Below, piece by piece: positions 32,933 through 43,100 of a DNA stretch of 64,000 nt. This stretch comes from Bacteroidales bacterium. Its GTDB lineage: Bacteria; Bacteroidota; Bacteroidia; Bacteroidales; UBA932. Where the stretch lies: contig JAFRUH010000002.1 in the NCBI GenBank assembly GCA_017438975.1, positions 1 to 64,000 of the forward strand, in the 5' to 3' direction. The first letter of the stretch is position 1. Each line of letters begins with the position of its first letter. The position numbers and the translations under genes were made by a program. The notes beneath the pieces are model-generated. The model was not told where the DNA came from. It saw only the letters and a program-made list of their open reading frames with translations, and did no database searches.

Positions 32933-35188
32933 TTATAATTCGAATACGACGGAAGAATGGGCGTCGAGGGTCAGGCGGTTGCCGCTGACGCGCCCACTTC
33001 CGAGAAGGGCGACGGCTTTCTCCATGCTGTCGGAGACGAGGACCGTCTTCGCCGAGGAGGCTACATTATGGATAACCAGGAACTTCTGGCCTCCAGCGGT
33101 CATGTACCAGGCGGCGACGGCATTGTCGGTGATGCCCGTATGCGGGGCCATCTCTCCCTCGGCAAGGGCGGGCGACATGGTCCGGAGCCGGCCGAAGGTC
33201 CGGTAGACCTGGAGGAGGGAGGATGCGTCGGCGAGCTGGGCCTCGACGGAGATGGACGGGGTCAGCATCGCGTTGTCGACCTTGTTGCCGGGTCCCTTTT
33301 TCGCGCAGTCCTTCCCCGCCTTGTCCCAGAGGACCGGCGTGCGGACGTATTCGTCCCCTCCTTCCTTGGTTCCCCAGTAGCCGAGTTCCTCGCCCTGATA
33401 GACGAAGGGACGGCCTCCGGAGGTCAGCAGCATGGCGGCCGCCTGTTTCTCCAGGACCGGGTCTTTCCCGAGTTCTCCCGCCGCACGGTTCTGGTCGTGG
33501 TTGGTCATGAAAAGGGAGGTGACTGCATCAGGGCGCACGGCCGTATGGTCCTTGATGTAGCCGGAGACGGTCGGGGCGTAATTCTTCCCCTGCCCGTTCA
33601 TGACGGCGTTCTTCAAGACCCCCCAGTACTCGAACTCGAAGCAGGAATTGATTCCCTTGTAGTACTGTTTCTCGACTCCGTGACCGTCCCAGGCCTCCGC
33701 GACCATGAAGATGTCGTCCGGATGGCCGGCGGCCTTGTACGAGGCGTTGCAGCGCTCGTACCAGGCTTTCAGCAAGGTCTGGTTGGCGGTATTGTTATAG
33801 GACGCGATACCGCCGCAGATATGCTTGACCGCATCCAGGCGGAACCCGTCGACTCCCATGCCGATCCACTTGTCGGCGGAAGCGGCCAGGTCCTTGAAAC
33901 AGGCGTTGTCCGCGATGGACGAGACATCCCCGTAGTTCAGATCCGGCATCCAGTCGCTGAATGCGCCCATATAGTAGAGGGTTTCGGTGGAGACGTTCGT
34001 CAGTTCGATCCGATAGCGTCCCGAGCCGGAGAAGGAGATGTCGGCTCCCTCCGCCACCAGGTCCATCTTCTTTCCTTCCGTCAGTGTCGTGCTCCCGGTG
34101 ACGGCTCCGAACTTGGACCCGTTGTCCCAGTTCATGTACTTTCTCACCAGCATCCCGCAGCTGCCGTCGATGTCCATGACGAGATAGAAGGTACCGTCTC
34201 CCTTGTCCGTGAAACGGACGGCTTTCCCGTCGCCGTTCTTCCAGAACCACAGGTTCCAGTCGGAGGTGCCGTTGGTGACCGCCTCGTCCGTCTTCCGGAT
34301 CGTCAGGGCCGGGGAACCCGAGGTCGCCTTTTTCCATTCATCGGAGTTGTACGTCGTACCTTTCAGCATCGGGAAGGAGCTGTAGTCGGCGGAGGGGTTG
34401 GAGCTGAAGAAATAGTAATTCCGGTACGGACTGGCAGGGTCGGAGAGCGCCTGGGTGAACCAGGGATTGCCCTTTCCGGAATGGTTCAGGACATAGTCCA
34501 TATAGACCTTGATGCCTTTTTGATGAGCCTTGTCGATCAAATTCCTGAAATCCTGCTCGGTCCCGTAGAGCGGGTTGACGGCGTAATAGTCGTCCACGTC
34601 ATAGGCGTGGTAGCTGTCGGAAGGATGGGCCGGAGAGAGCCAGAGGGCGGTCACGCCGAGCCCGTCGAGGTAGTCCAGTTTCGAAACGATTCCGTTGAAA
34701 TCCCCGATTCCGTCCCCGTCGCTGTCTGCGAAGGAGTAAATCAGAAGCTGGTAGGTCAGGGAGGTGCGCTTCCCGGATATGTCATAGGCGGGAGGCGTCG
34801 CGACGAGTTCCCGGACCTGCTCGGCCGGAGCCTCCTGCACGATGCTGACGGTCGTCGTCCCCCTGGCTCCGGAAGCATCGGAGAATGAAAGCGATACCAT
34901 CCTGCGCTCCCCCTGGTTCCCGGCGGCCGTGACGGAGATTTCGCGGCTTCCGGTTCCGGATGACGGGGAAACCGTCAGCCAGTCGCCCGTGACGGACGTT
35001 TTCCAGGACTTGGAATCCGTCGTCAGGGTAAGCACCTGCGTACCGCCCCCGGCGGGAAAATTCAGGGAAGCGGGGCTGGTGGAAAACGAAACGGAAGAAG
35101 GGGTCTGATCGTCCGGCGCCTGCGGTTTCTCCGAGCAGGCGGCAAAGAGGACGAGGGCTCCCAGAAGGGGCAGTATAAAACGTTTCAT
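32933..35188 (-). CDS. susG: SusG-like surface GH13 alpha-amylase with BACON domain and inserted carbohydrate-binding region
   Basis: This 751-residue lipoprotein (Cys18) begins with a BACON domain (about residues 32-118; WLTVSPSSGTG is typical), followed by a GH13 barrel from about residue 138. The triad is Asp452 (VDGFRLDAVKH), Glu498 (FMVAEAWDG) and Asp565 (FMTNHDQN). About 140 residues (roughly 262-405) interrupt the barrel between the conserved NHSGKGNPWF and MPDLNYGD segments. SusG carries CBM58 at the same place. It should be the outer-surface enzyme that makes the first cuts in starch. It is preceded by an unusual hairpin in the gap after SusF. Confidence 0.92.
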   Translation of the reverse strand: MKRFILPLLGALVLFAACSEKPQAPDDQTPSSVSFSTSPASLNFPAGGGTQVLTLTTDSKSWKTSVTGDWLTVSPSSGTGSREISVTAAGNQGERRMVSLSFSDASGARGTTTVSIVQEAPAEQVRELVATPPAYDISGKRTSLTYQLLIYSFADSDGDGIGDFNGIVSKLDYLDGLGVTALWLSPAHPSDSYHAYDVDDYYAVNPLYGTEQDFRNLIDKAHQKGIKVYMDYVLNHSGKGNPWFTQALSDPASPYRNYYFFSSNPSADYSSFPMLKGTTYNSDEWKKATSGSPALTIRKTDEAVTNGTSDWNLWFWKNGDGKAVRFTDKGDGTFYLVMDIDGSCGMLVRKYMNWDNGSKFGAVTGSTTLTEGKKMDLVAEGADISFSGSGRYRIELTNVSTETLYYMGAFSDWMPDLNYGDVSSIADNACFKDLAASADKWIGMGVDGFRLDAVKHICGGIASYNNTANQTLLKAWYERCNASYKAAGHPDDIFMVAEAWDGHGVEKQYYKGINSCFEFEYWGVLKNAVMNGQGKNYAPTVSGYIKDHTAVRPDAVTSLFMTNHDQNRAAGELGKDPVLEKQAAAMLLTSGGRPFVYQGEELGYWGTKEGGDEYVRTPVLWDKAGKDCAKKGPGNKVDNAMLTPSISVEAQLADASSLLQVYRTFGRLRTMSPALAEGEMAPHTGITDNAVAAWYMTAGGQKFLVIHNVASSAKTVLVSDSMEKAVALLGSGRVSGNRLTLDAHSSVVFEL

Positions 35189-35189
35189 A

Positions 35190-35240
35190 TCCGAAAAATT
35201 GGCAGACTGGAGTCCGGTCAGGGGCTCCAGTCCGAAAAAT
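35190..35240. repeat. Intergenic hairpin flanked by direct repeats between the susF-like and susG-like genes
   Basis: An 11-bp inverted repeat (35205-35215 with 35222-35232, one G·T) closes a 6-base loop. A 10-base direct repeat, TCCGAAAAAT, lies on each side (35190-35199 and 35231-35240). It fills almost the whole 56-base gap. It may be an mRNA processing or stability stem that sets the level of the amylase genes relative to susCDEF. There is no T-tract directly after it on the minus strand. Confidence 0.55.
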
Positions 35241-35244
35241 GGGT

Positions 35245-37287
35245 TTATTCTACCGTAGCGGTACCGGCGTTGAAGTCAAGGGTGACTTTCTTGCCGGCTT
35301 CGACGGTGACGCGGTCCTGGTCGCCGCCCTTTCCGCGGTAGGCGATCTTGCCGTCGAAGAAGACGAACTCGCGGGTCCACCAGTCACTGGTCGCGGCGGA
35401 ACTGTCTGCATACAGACGGATCTCACCCGCACCGGTCGTGGTTCCGACCACCTTGTTCCCTTCAACCGTGAAGGCCACCGGGTCGGCGGACCAGCCGCCG
35501 AAGCAGTCGCCCTTGCCGTAGACCTTGGCCGGTTCGACGACGACCTTACCGTTCTCGGCGTCGACATAGATCATGTACACGCCGTTCTCGGAGACGTAGC
35601 AGTTGCCGCCGTCCACCGTAAAGCCGGAGTCGTTGCCGAGGCCGGTGAAGTCACCGCCCCACTCCTTCTTGGAGTTGAATTTGAAGCCCTTGCCGGCCTC
35701 GATGTAGCGGATCGCCCAGAACTGGCCGTCCTTGGTGTTGACCGGGGTCATGTCCACGATATAACTCGCGCCCCAGTCCCAGCCACCGACACCGTCGCCG
35801 ATGATGTACATGTTCTCCGGAAGGGTCGGGGTCTCGCCCTCTCCCTTGATCTGGCCCGTATCGGCGTTGAAGTCGAGGACGACTTCCTGTCCGGCCCGTG
35901 CGGGAACGCCCGGAAGCTCATCCATGATACGAGGCTCGATCTTTCCGTCGAGAATGTTGAATTCACGGGTCCACCAGCCGGACGTGGAGATGGAGGATTC
36001 CACATACATCCGGATGTTCGCGGACTTCGCGACCGTGGCCTTCATCGTCTTTCCGCTCGGTTTGAAGCGAGCGTCTTCCATCGCCTCGTTCCAGCCGCCG
36101 AAGGCATCGCCGATGCCATAGACACGGGCCGGCTCGACATGGACGATACGGCGCTTCATGTCGATATGGACAAGATAGAATCCATCCTCGGACACGACGC
36201 AGTTGCCGCCGTCCTCGGTGAATCCCTCATTGGTGTCGAGACCCCAGAAGTCACCGTTCCATTCGCGTTTCGAGCAGAACTTGAAGCCCTGACCGGCCGT
36301 GAAGTAGCGGACCGTCCAGAACTGGCCTTCAGCCTCGGCGCCCCAGTCGGGGTTGTGGAGGACGGGAGTCAGTTCGACGACACCGGTGGAATTCCAGTCC
36401 CAGCCGCCGAACTCGGCGCCGATCATGTACAGATGGGCCGGGAAATTGAGGGCCTTGACGGAATAGGTCTGGTCCAGCAGGTTGAGCGTAATCGTATAGT
36501 ACACGGCTTCTTCGCTGCCGGGACCGATGTTGAATGCACCGATCTGGTCGTTGTGGGCCATGACGAACTTCCCTTCATAAGCGGATTCGCCGTTCTCGGC
36601 AGCACCGATGAAGGTTCCGTTCCAGAATGCGTCGCCGCGCTCGTAGGCGGATCCGGGAGCGATCTTGAACCAGTTGTCGACACGGTTTCCGCTGTCGTCG
36701 ACCGGAGCCGGGATGGTCACGGAGACGACCGGATCGTCATAGTAGTCACCGCCCTTGTTGGTAAACTCGTAGGTCTTGTCCGTACTGCTCCAACCGTTGG
36801 CGGCGCCGATGTAATAGTAGTGGCTCTCGAGAGCGGGAGCTTCGGGGGTGACCTTGATCACGAACTCGTTGGACTCGAGACGGAAGCCCTGCTTCTCGAT
36901 CTGGACGGAACTCTTGACAACCGCGGGGATCGTCCGCTCTTCGGGACGTTTCCCGAAGAGTTCGGCGACCGCGTTCTGCAGGGCGTCCTTGCTCACGAAC
37001 AGGTTCTCGTCGGCTTCCAGGGCGTATTTTCCGTCAAGGATGACAGTAAAGGGACCGTAGGTCGCATCGGAGGGAAGGGTCGATGCGCCGAGGGTCGCCA
37101 CCTGGACGGAGGCTCCGGAAACACTCGCGATGGCGATGCTTCCGACGGGATTCACGGTAAAGGCCGTAGGAAGCGTGCGGGCATCTTCCTGGGGATATGC
37201 CTGGGGATCCGCTGCCGGTTCGAACTCGGTCTCACAGGCGGCGAAGGCGAGGCATGCGGCCATCAAAGTATAAAGGATTTTCTTCAT
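35245..37287 (-). CDS. SusF-like starch-binding outer-membrane lipoprotein with duplicated module
   Basis: This 680-residue lipoprotein (Cys18, followed by acidic ETEFEP, consistent with surface export) has an N-terminal SusE/F-type domain to about residue 150 and then starch-binding modules. Residues 286-481 and 492-680 are clear repeats of each other. They share (M/I)IG..GGWDW, the WxxRY..AG.GFKF.SK.EW.GDF segment, DGGNC.VSE.G.Y, and WWTREF. Each half looks like two beta-sandwich modules. It would hold starch at the surface without catalysis. It lies 16 bases after the susE-like gene. Confidence 0.88.
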   Translation of the reverse strand: MKKILYTLMAACLAFAACETEFEPAADPQAYPQEDARTLPTAFTVNPVGSIAIASVSGASVQVATLGASTLPSDATYGPFTVILDGKYALEADENLFVSKDALQNAVAELFGKRPEERTIPAVVKSSVQIEKQGFRLESNEFVIKVTPEAPALESHYYYIGAANGWSSTDKTYEFTNKGGDYYDDPVVSVTIPAPVDDSGNRVDNWFKIAPGSAYERGDAFWNGTFIGAAENGESAYEGKFVMAHNDQIGAFNIGPGSEEAVYYTITLNLLDQTYSVKALNFPAHLYMIGAEFGGWDWNSTGVVELTPVLHNPDWGAEAEGQFWTVRYFTAGQGFKFCSKREWNGDFWGLDTNEGFTEDGGNCVVSEDGFYLVHIDMKRRIVHVEPARVYGIGDAFGGWNEAMEDARFKPSGKTMKATVAKSANIRMYVESSISTSGWWTREFNILDGKIEPRIMDELPGVPARAGQEVVLDFNADTGQIKGEGETPTLPENMYIIGDGVGGWDWGASYIVDMTPVNTKDGQFWAIRYIEAGKGFKFNSKKEWGGDFTGLGNDSGFTVDGGNCYVSENGVYMIYVDAENGKVVVEPAKVYGKGDCFGGWSADPVAFTVEGNKVVGTTTGAGEIRLYADSSAATSDWWTREFVFFDGKIAYRGKGGDQDRVTVEAGKKVTLDFNAGTATVE

Positions 37288-37303
37288 ATCGCTTCAGTAT
37301 TAA

Positions 37304-38440
37304 TTATTTGACCTCACCCGTATTGTTGTTGAAGTCCACATAAAGCTTCTGACCGGCCGCGCCGTTGACAGAATAGTCGGCACCCTTGTTTTCATTCCAG
37401 TTGTTCGGAATATCGACATCACGGAAGAAGAGGGAACCCTTGTAGAGGGTGAATTCGGTTCTCCACCAGTCGAGACCGGGGACCTTGATGTAGGCGCGGA
37501 CTTCACCGCCGCCGACAAAGGCAGGAGAAATGAACTTGTCGCCGGAGAGGGTCATCTCCCATGCCGGATCGGAATCGGTCCAGGAGCCGTCGGCGACATT
37601 GCCGATGACATAGGCGTGGGCGGGTTCGACCTTGAGCGTATAGGAAATGGTCTGTCCGGAGATGGAGCCTTCGAAATGAAGGACATACCAGCCGGCCTGC
37701 CCAAAGATGATGTTTCCGTCATCTTCCTTCTTGGAAATGCCGGCGCCGGCGTTGTCCTGGATAGACACGAGGTTGTCGTAGCCTCTCCAGTCATTCTCGG
37801 CTTCGCCCCACTTAAGGCCGTTGTCATTTCCGCCGCCGTTGTAAACCATCGTGTAGTACTCACCGGGCACGCCGTAGACGGCCGCGACGGGCTTCCAGGT
37901 GGACCATGCCGCGCCGATGTTGGCACCGACGACATAGAGGTTCGGGAGGAACTCGACCGGAGGCAGGGCGAAACTGGTACGGACCTTATTGAGAGTGATC
38001 ACGTTCGAGGCGATCTGGGTTTCGGTATTCTTCACCTTGGCGATGGCCCTGAGGTAGACGGTCTCCGTAATCGGGAAGACCTCCTCGCCCTTGCCGCTGA
38101 GAGAAGTCACGTAGGCTGCGAACTCGTCGGCGGGCAGTTCGATCCGCGCGGTGGTCGAAGCCAAGCTGAACGTCTCATACTTGCCTTCGGTCGTGAAGTC
38201 GTTGTCGAGAGAGATCTGCACCGTATAAAGGGTCGGTGCCGTAAAGCCGAAGTCCGGCTGGGAACAGGTCAATACGACGACTTTCGAGTTGTCCAGGTCG
38301 TATTCCGCATTGGCGAAGGCCGGGGTGTTGAGCACGAAGGTCGTGGGGTCCTGGAGCGTGATGATTTCCCGCTCGTCCTCACAGGAGATGGCTGCACACA
38401 GGCACAGGACCGCTGCTGCTATGCTGTAAAACTTTTTCAT
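37304..38440 (-). CDS. susE: SusE-like outer-membrane starch-binding lipoprotein
   Basis: This 378-residue lipoprotein (Cys20 followed by EDERE) has an N-terminal SusE domain (about residues 22-155; TLQDPTTFVLNTPAFAN is typical) and two C-terminal carbohydrate-binding beta modules (about 165-265 and 270-378). The modules show LYVVGANIGAAW and AYVIGNVADGSW at their starts. It should bind starch or maltooligosaccharide beside SusCD and influence the size of product taken up. It is located between the susD and susF genes with 15-16-base gaps. Confidence 0.9.
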   Translation of the reverse strand: MKKFYSIAAAVLCLCAAISCEDEREIITLQDPTTFVLNTPAFANAEYDLDNSKVVVLTCSQPDFGFTAPTLYTVQISLDNDFTTEGKYETFSLASTTARIELPADEFAAYVTSLSGKGEEVFPITETVYLRAIAKVKNTETQIASNVITLNKVRTSFALPPVEFLPNLYVVGANIGAAWSTWKPVAAVYGVPGEYYTMVYNGGGNDNGLKWGEAENDWRGYDNLVSIQDNAGAGISKKEDDGNIIFGQAGWYVLHFEGSISGQTISYTLKVEPAHAYVIGNVADGSWTDSDPAWEMTLSGDKFISPAFVGGGEVRAYIKVPGLDWWRTEFTLYKGSLFFRDVDIPNNWNENKGADYSVNGAAGQKLYVDFNNNTGEVK

Positions 38441-38455
38441 TGCTTTTCGTATCTG

Positions 38456-40105
38456 TTAATACCCTTCGTTCTGAATCAGGTTCTTGTTGGCCACGATATC
38501 GGTCGTCGGGATGGCGAAAACATTGCGGTATGCAGGGAACTGGGTACCGGCATAGATGTCGGAAGAGCCCTTGTATGTCCAGGTGTAGGAGGTATTCCCG
38601 CCGTAATAGCCGAAGCGGATCAGGTCCGAACGGCGGCGGCCCTCGAAGTAGAACTCACGGCTCCACTCGTCGCAGATGGTCTTGAGGCTGGCGGCCTGCA
38701 GGGCGGATGCATGGGCCCGGGCACGCACGGCGTTCAGTTTCTCAAGACCGTCGGGGGTTGCGTTGCCTCCGTTGAGGCGGGCGTCCGCTTCAGCGTAGGA
38801 GAGGTAGGCCTCCGCTACACGGAAGAAGAAGAAGTCGGTATCCACATACTGGGTGTTGTGAGACGCGCCCTTGTCGCTGTACACATTGGTGAACTTGGTC
38901 ACCGCGAATCCGTTGGTGAACGTACCCCACTTGTCGATGGAATAGGTGCGTCCGACACTTTCGAACAGCGCCCTGTCATCGTTCGCCGCCACTTTCATGG
39001 CAGCGGGCAGGGTCTCGGCGGGAGCATTTCCGGCCGGGAAGAACTTGTCGACGAGATCCGGGAGTGCACGGTTGCCGCCCCAGGCCTCGGAAGTGCCCCA
39101 GGCCGGCAGGTTGGCGTCACGGGTGGACGCGATCAGGAACAGGGTGCAGCCCCAGCTGGCGGTCGTCGCACCGTCCTGCATGATCGAGAAGATGCTCTCG
39201 ACCTGGGCGCCGTTGGACCCGTTGTTTCCCATGAACAGGCGCTCGTATGCGGAATAACCGTTGACCGGTTCATCCGTGAAGAGCTTGTAGGAAGAGCCTA
39301 TCACCTTGGCGGCATATTCCTTCGCCTTGGCCCACTGCGGGGTACCGGTGTACACCTGCGCGTTCAGGTAAAGGCGGGTCAGCAGGGCCCATGCGGCGAC
39401 CTGGTCGACGCGGCCGTAGCCTTCCTGGCCTTCCTTGGCGACGCGGGCGGGAGCGAGCTTGCCCTCGATGTCGAGGAGTTCGGATTCGATGTAGTCATAG
39501 ACTTCGTAACCGGTATAGTCGTTCTCGTTGATGCGGCCGCGGGCAGCGGGTTCGCCGGTGGAGTCGAATACCTTGATCAGGGGAATCCGGCCGCCGAAAG
39601 CATCCAGGGCCAGATAATACTCCAGGGCGCGGAGAAAACGGATCTCGGCGACCTTGACGGGATCGACCTCGATCTTTTCGGTCATGGCGATGAAGCTGTT
39701 GCAGAAAGTGATCGCCGTATAGAGACGGTAGTAATACCCGCGAAGCATGGGGTGGGAACCGTCATAGGAGTTGAAGTTGAAGCCGGGGATTCCTTCGTCG
39801 CCCCAGGCGCAGATCGCTTCGTCGGACGTGAGTTCGTTGGAATTCCACATCTGGCGGACGAAGCCGGAGGTACCGCCGTCGATACCGTCCACATCCACGT
39901 CGCCGTCCACATCGCTGTTGCCGGCCATAGCCAGGGTCGCATAGCACTTGTTGAACAGATTGTCCATGGATGCCGCATTTTCGATCACCATGTAGTTGGG
40001 ATCGATCGGGGTAACATCCAGATCACCGACGCAGGCAGTCGTTCCGAACGCCAGGGCAATGCAGGCGGCGGAACCTAAAAGTATGTTTTTGATAGAACTA
40101 TTCAT
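38456..40105 (-). CDS. susD: SusD/RagB-family starch-binding lipoprotein
   Basis: This 549-residue lipoprotein (Cys25, TTACVGD) forms the lid over the SusC pore and captures glycan. The mature start DLDVTPID is characteristic. Four TPR-like helix pairs (VAEIRFLRALEYYLALDAFG and later repeats) precede the C-terminal half with REFYFEGRRRSDLIRFG, a strong SusD signature. It ends AIPTTDIVANKNLIQNEGY. It sits 18 bases after SusC, so the pair is stoichiometrically coupled. Confidence 0.95.
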   Translation of the reverse strand: MNSSIKNILLGSAACIALAFGTTACVGDLDVTPIDPNYMVIENAASMDNLFNKCYATLAMAGNSDVDGDVDVDGIDGGTSGFVRQMWNSNELTSDEAICAWGDEGIPGFNFNSYDGSHPMLRGYYYRLYTAITFCNSFIAMTEKIEVDPVKVAEIRFLRALEYYLALDAFGGRIPLIKVFDSTGEPAARGRINENDYTGYEVYDYIESELLDIEGKLAPARVAKEGQEGYGRVDQVAAWALLTRLYLNAQVYTGTPQWAKAKEYAAKVIGSSYKLFTDEPVNGYSAYERLFMGNNGSNGAQVESIFSIMQDGATTASWGCTLFLIASTRDANLPAWGTSEAWGGNRALPDLVDKFFPAGNAPAETLPAAMKVAANDDRALFESVGRTYSIDKWGTFTNGFAVTKFTNVYSDKGASHNTQYVDTDFFFFRVAEAYLSYAEADARLNGGNATPDGLEKLNAVRARAHASALQAASLKTICDEWSREFYFEGRRRSDLIRFGYYGGNTSYTWTYKGSSDIYAGTQFPAYRNVFAIPTTDIVANKNLIQNEGY

Positions 40106-40123
40106 GACTGTATCGATTGCGGA

Positions 40124-43100
40124 TTAGAAATTAAGGTTGACACCGAAGATGACGGTAAGCGGACGCGGATAGATATTGTTGTCGATACCGCCGAACACTT
40201 CCGGATCGAGGCCGTTGTACTTGGTCACGCAGAAGACATTGTTGGCAGTCGCATAGAGGCGGCCGTTGATGCCTTCGTAGGCGGCTCCCTTGAACAGGCC
40301 GGAGAAGCTGTAGCCGAGGGTGATGTTGTCGCACTTCAGGAAGGAAGCGTTCTTGACATACATGTCGGAGTGGGTCGCTTCGATGTCATAGGTCTGCCAG
40401 TTGTTGACAAGAGAGGCCTTCGGGCGGTTGCCGAGGTACGTACTCTGTGCCCAGAGGGCGTTGTAGGACACGTTCGCCTGGCCGGCGAAGAGGTCATTGT
40501 ACACGTAGTTCCCGATGTTGGCGCGGAGGTTGAAACCGAAATCCCAGTTCTTGTACTCAAGGCGGGTGGAGAAACCGGCCATATACGGGGCGTGGGGGCT
40601 GTGGAAATAGTACATATCCTTTTCGGAGATGATACCGTCGCCGTTGCGGTCCACCACGACGCCTTCGAGCGGATGGCCGTTCTTGTCATAGACCTGCTGG
40701 TACACCAGGAAAGAAGAAGCCGGATGGCCGACCGCATGGGCCTGGATCGTACCGCCGGTACCGGCGGAGATGCCGCCCGTCGGGACGTAATAGTCAGAGT
40801 CGCCGCCGATGAGCTCGGTGATCTCGTTCTGGTTGTAGGTGAAGTTGCCGCTGACGGTCCAGAACCAGTCCTTGGTCTGGAGCACCTTGTAATCGAGGGC
40901 GACCTCGATTCCCCTGTTCACGAGGGAACCGATGTTGACCAGCTGCTGGTTGCGGAAGGTGGAACCCGCGGCCACGTTGGCCGTGTTGATCAGGTCCGTC
41001 GTCAGGCGGTAGTACGCATCGATGCTGCCGGTGAGGCGGTCGTTCGCAAATCCGAAATCGAGACCGGCGTTGTAGGTCGTCGTGGTCTCCCACTTGAGAT
41101 CGTTGTTATAGACCTCCGGGCGGTAGAGGGTACCGTCGCCGGCGACAGGATAGTACGTACGGTTGCCGTCGTTCTTCTTGTAGAGCGGGAAATAATAGTA
41201 GTCGCCGATGCCTTCCTGCTGACCGGTCTGGCCATAGCCGAGACGGAGCTTGAGTTCGCTGACCGCATCCACGTTCTTCAGGAAGCTTTCTTCCTTGATC
41301 TTCCACGCAAACGCGAAGGAAGGGAACAGGGCCCAGTGCTGGGCGAAACGGGAGGAACCGTCGTACCGGACGGTCGCCGTCAGGAGATAGCGGTTCCGGA
41401 AAGAGTAGTTCGCCCTGCCCAGGAAGGATACGAGATAATTCTCAGTCCTGTAGGTATGCTCATAGGCATTGTACTTGTCGCCCGGGGTGCCGGAAGTAGC
41501 CGTGGAAGGATAGATTCCCCAGTTCTCCGAGAACTGCTCCCTCCAGAAGTGCTGCCACTCGTAACCGGCCATGATGTCGAAATGCGATCCGCCGGCGAAA
41601 TCCTTGAGATACTGGGCATAGGTCGTAAGGGAGGAGTTGAGTTTGTTGATCTGGTCCCAGCCTTCATATCCGTAATAGATGTTGGTCGGATAGGCGGAGG
41701 AAGCCCAGGTGGTCTGCTTTCCGGTAGAGAAGTCGACACCGAGATTCATGTGGAGGTGGAGATCCTCGAAACCATGGATCTTATAGTCAGCCTCGAGACT
41801 GCCGATCAAGGCGTTGGAACGGGCCGTGTCGCTGTACAGGCTCGGATCCAGGATGCTGACCGGGTTGGCCGGGGCGTTGCGCTCCCATGTGGAAGGCCAG
41901 GACGAATCCTTGTACTCGCTGTTGGCACGCCACTGGAAATAGTTCGCGAAATTCTTCGCGTCCACGGACGTATTGTCATAGATCGACTGGGTCGGGTCCA
42001 TCCGGACCGCATCGCCGATCGCGCGGGTGTTGGCGTAGGACGTAAGGGCGAGCATCGCCTTGCCGCTGGCATTGAGCGTCAGGTGCTTGTCCAGCAGGGT
42101 CGGGTTCAGGTTGACAGAACCGGTGAGACGCTTGAAATCGGAGGTCTTGAGGATACCCTGGTCTCCGGTATAACCGAAGGAGATGCGGTAGGGAAGATTC
42201 TCGACCGCGCCGGTCAGGGTGATGTTGTGGTCCGTTCCGAGGGCGGTCCGGTAGATTTCCTTCTGCCAGTCGGTATTGGCCGTGCCCATCGCGAGGACGG
42301 CTGCGTCGCCGGGCTCGAAGAGGCTGTTGACCAAGGACCGGTACTCGTCACCGTTCATCACTTCCACACCGTTCTTACGCGTGGAAACGCTCATGGAACC
42401 GGCATAGCTGACCTTCATAGCCTGGTTTTCGCGGCCTTTCTTGGTCGTAATGATGATGACGCCGTTGGATCCGCGGGAACCGTAGATCGCGGTGGCGGAG
42501 GCGTCCTTCAGGACGTTGAAGCTCTCGATATCCGCAGGGTTCACCAGCGAGAGGGCGTTGGAAAGACCCTTGACGCCGTTGTTGTCGATGGCCAGTCCGT
42601 CGATAACGATAAGCGGGTTGTTGGAGGCGTTCAGCGAGGAGCCGCCGCGGATGCGGATGTTGGAGGATCCGCCCGGAGCGCCGCCATCGTTGGTGATGGA
42701 GACACCGGCTACCTTGCCGGCGAGCATGTCCTGCGGATTCACGACCAGACCCTTGTTCTTGGTGTCCGGCTTGAGAGCCGTGACGGATCCCGTGAGATCG
42801 TCCTTCTTGACGGTACCGTAACCGATGACGACGACGTCATCGAGGAATTCGGTATCCTCGGCGAGGGTAACGGTCTTCGGGACTTCACGGGCCGCGAAGG
42901 TTTGCGTAGCGTAACCGATGCAGCTGATTTCCACGACTGCATCGGGACTTGAAACGGTAAGGACGTAGTCGCCGTCGAGGCCCGTGGCCGTTCCGTTCGA
43001 GGTGCCCTTCTCCATGACGGTGGCACCGATGACCGGACCCATAGCATCGACTACGACTCCCTTAACCTGATATCCGGTTTGGGCGGATACGGATGTACCT

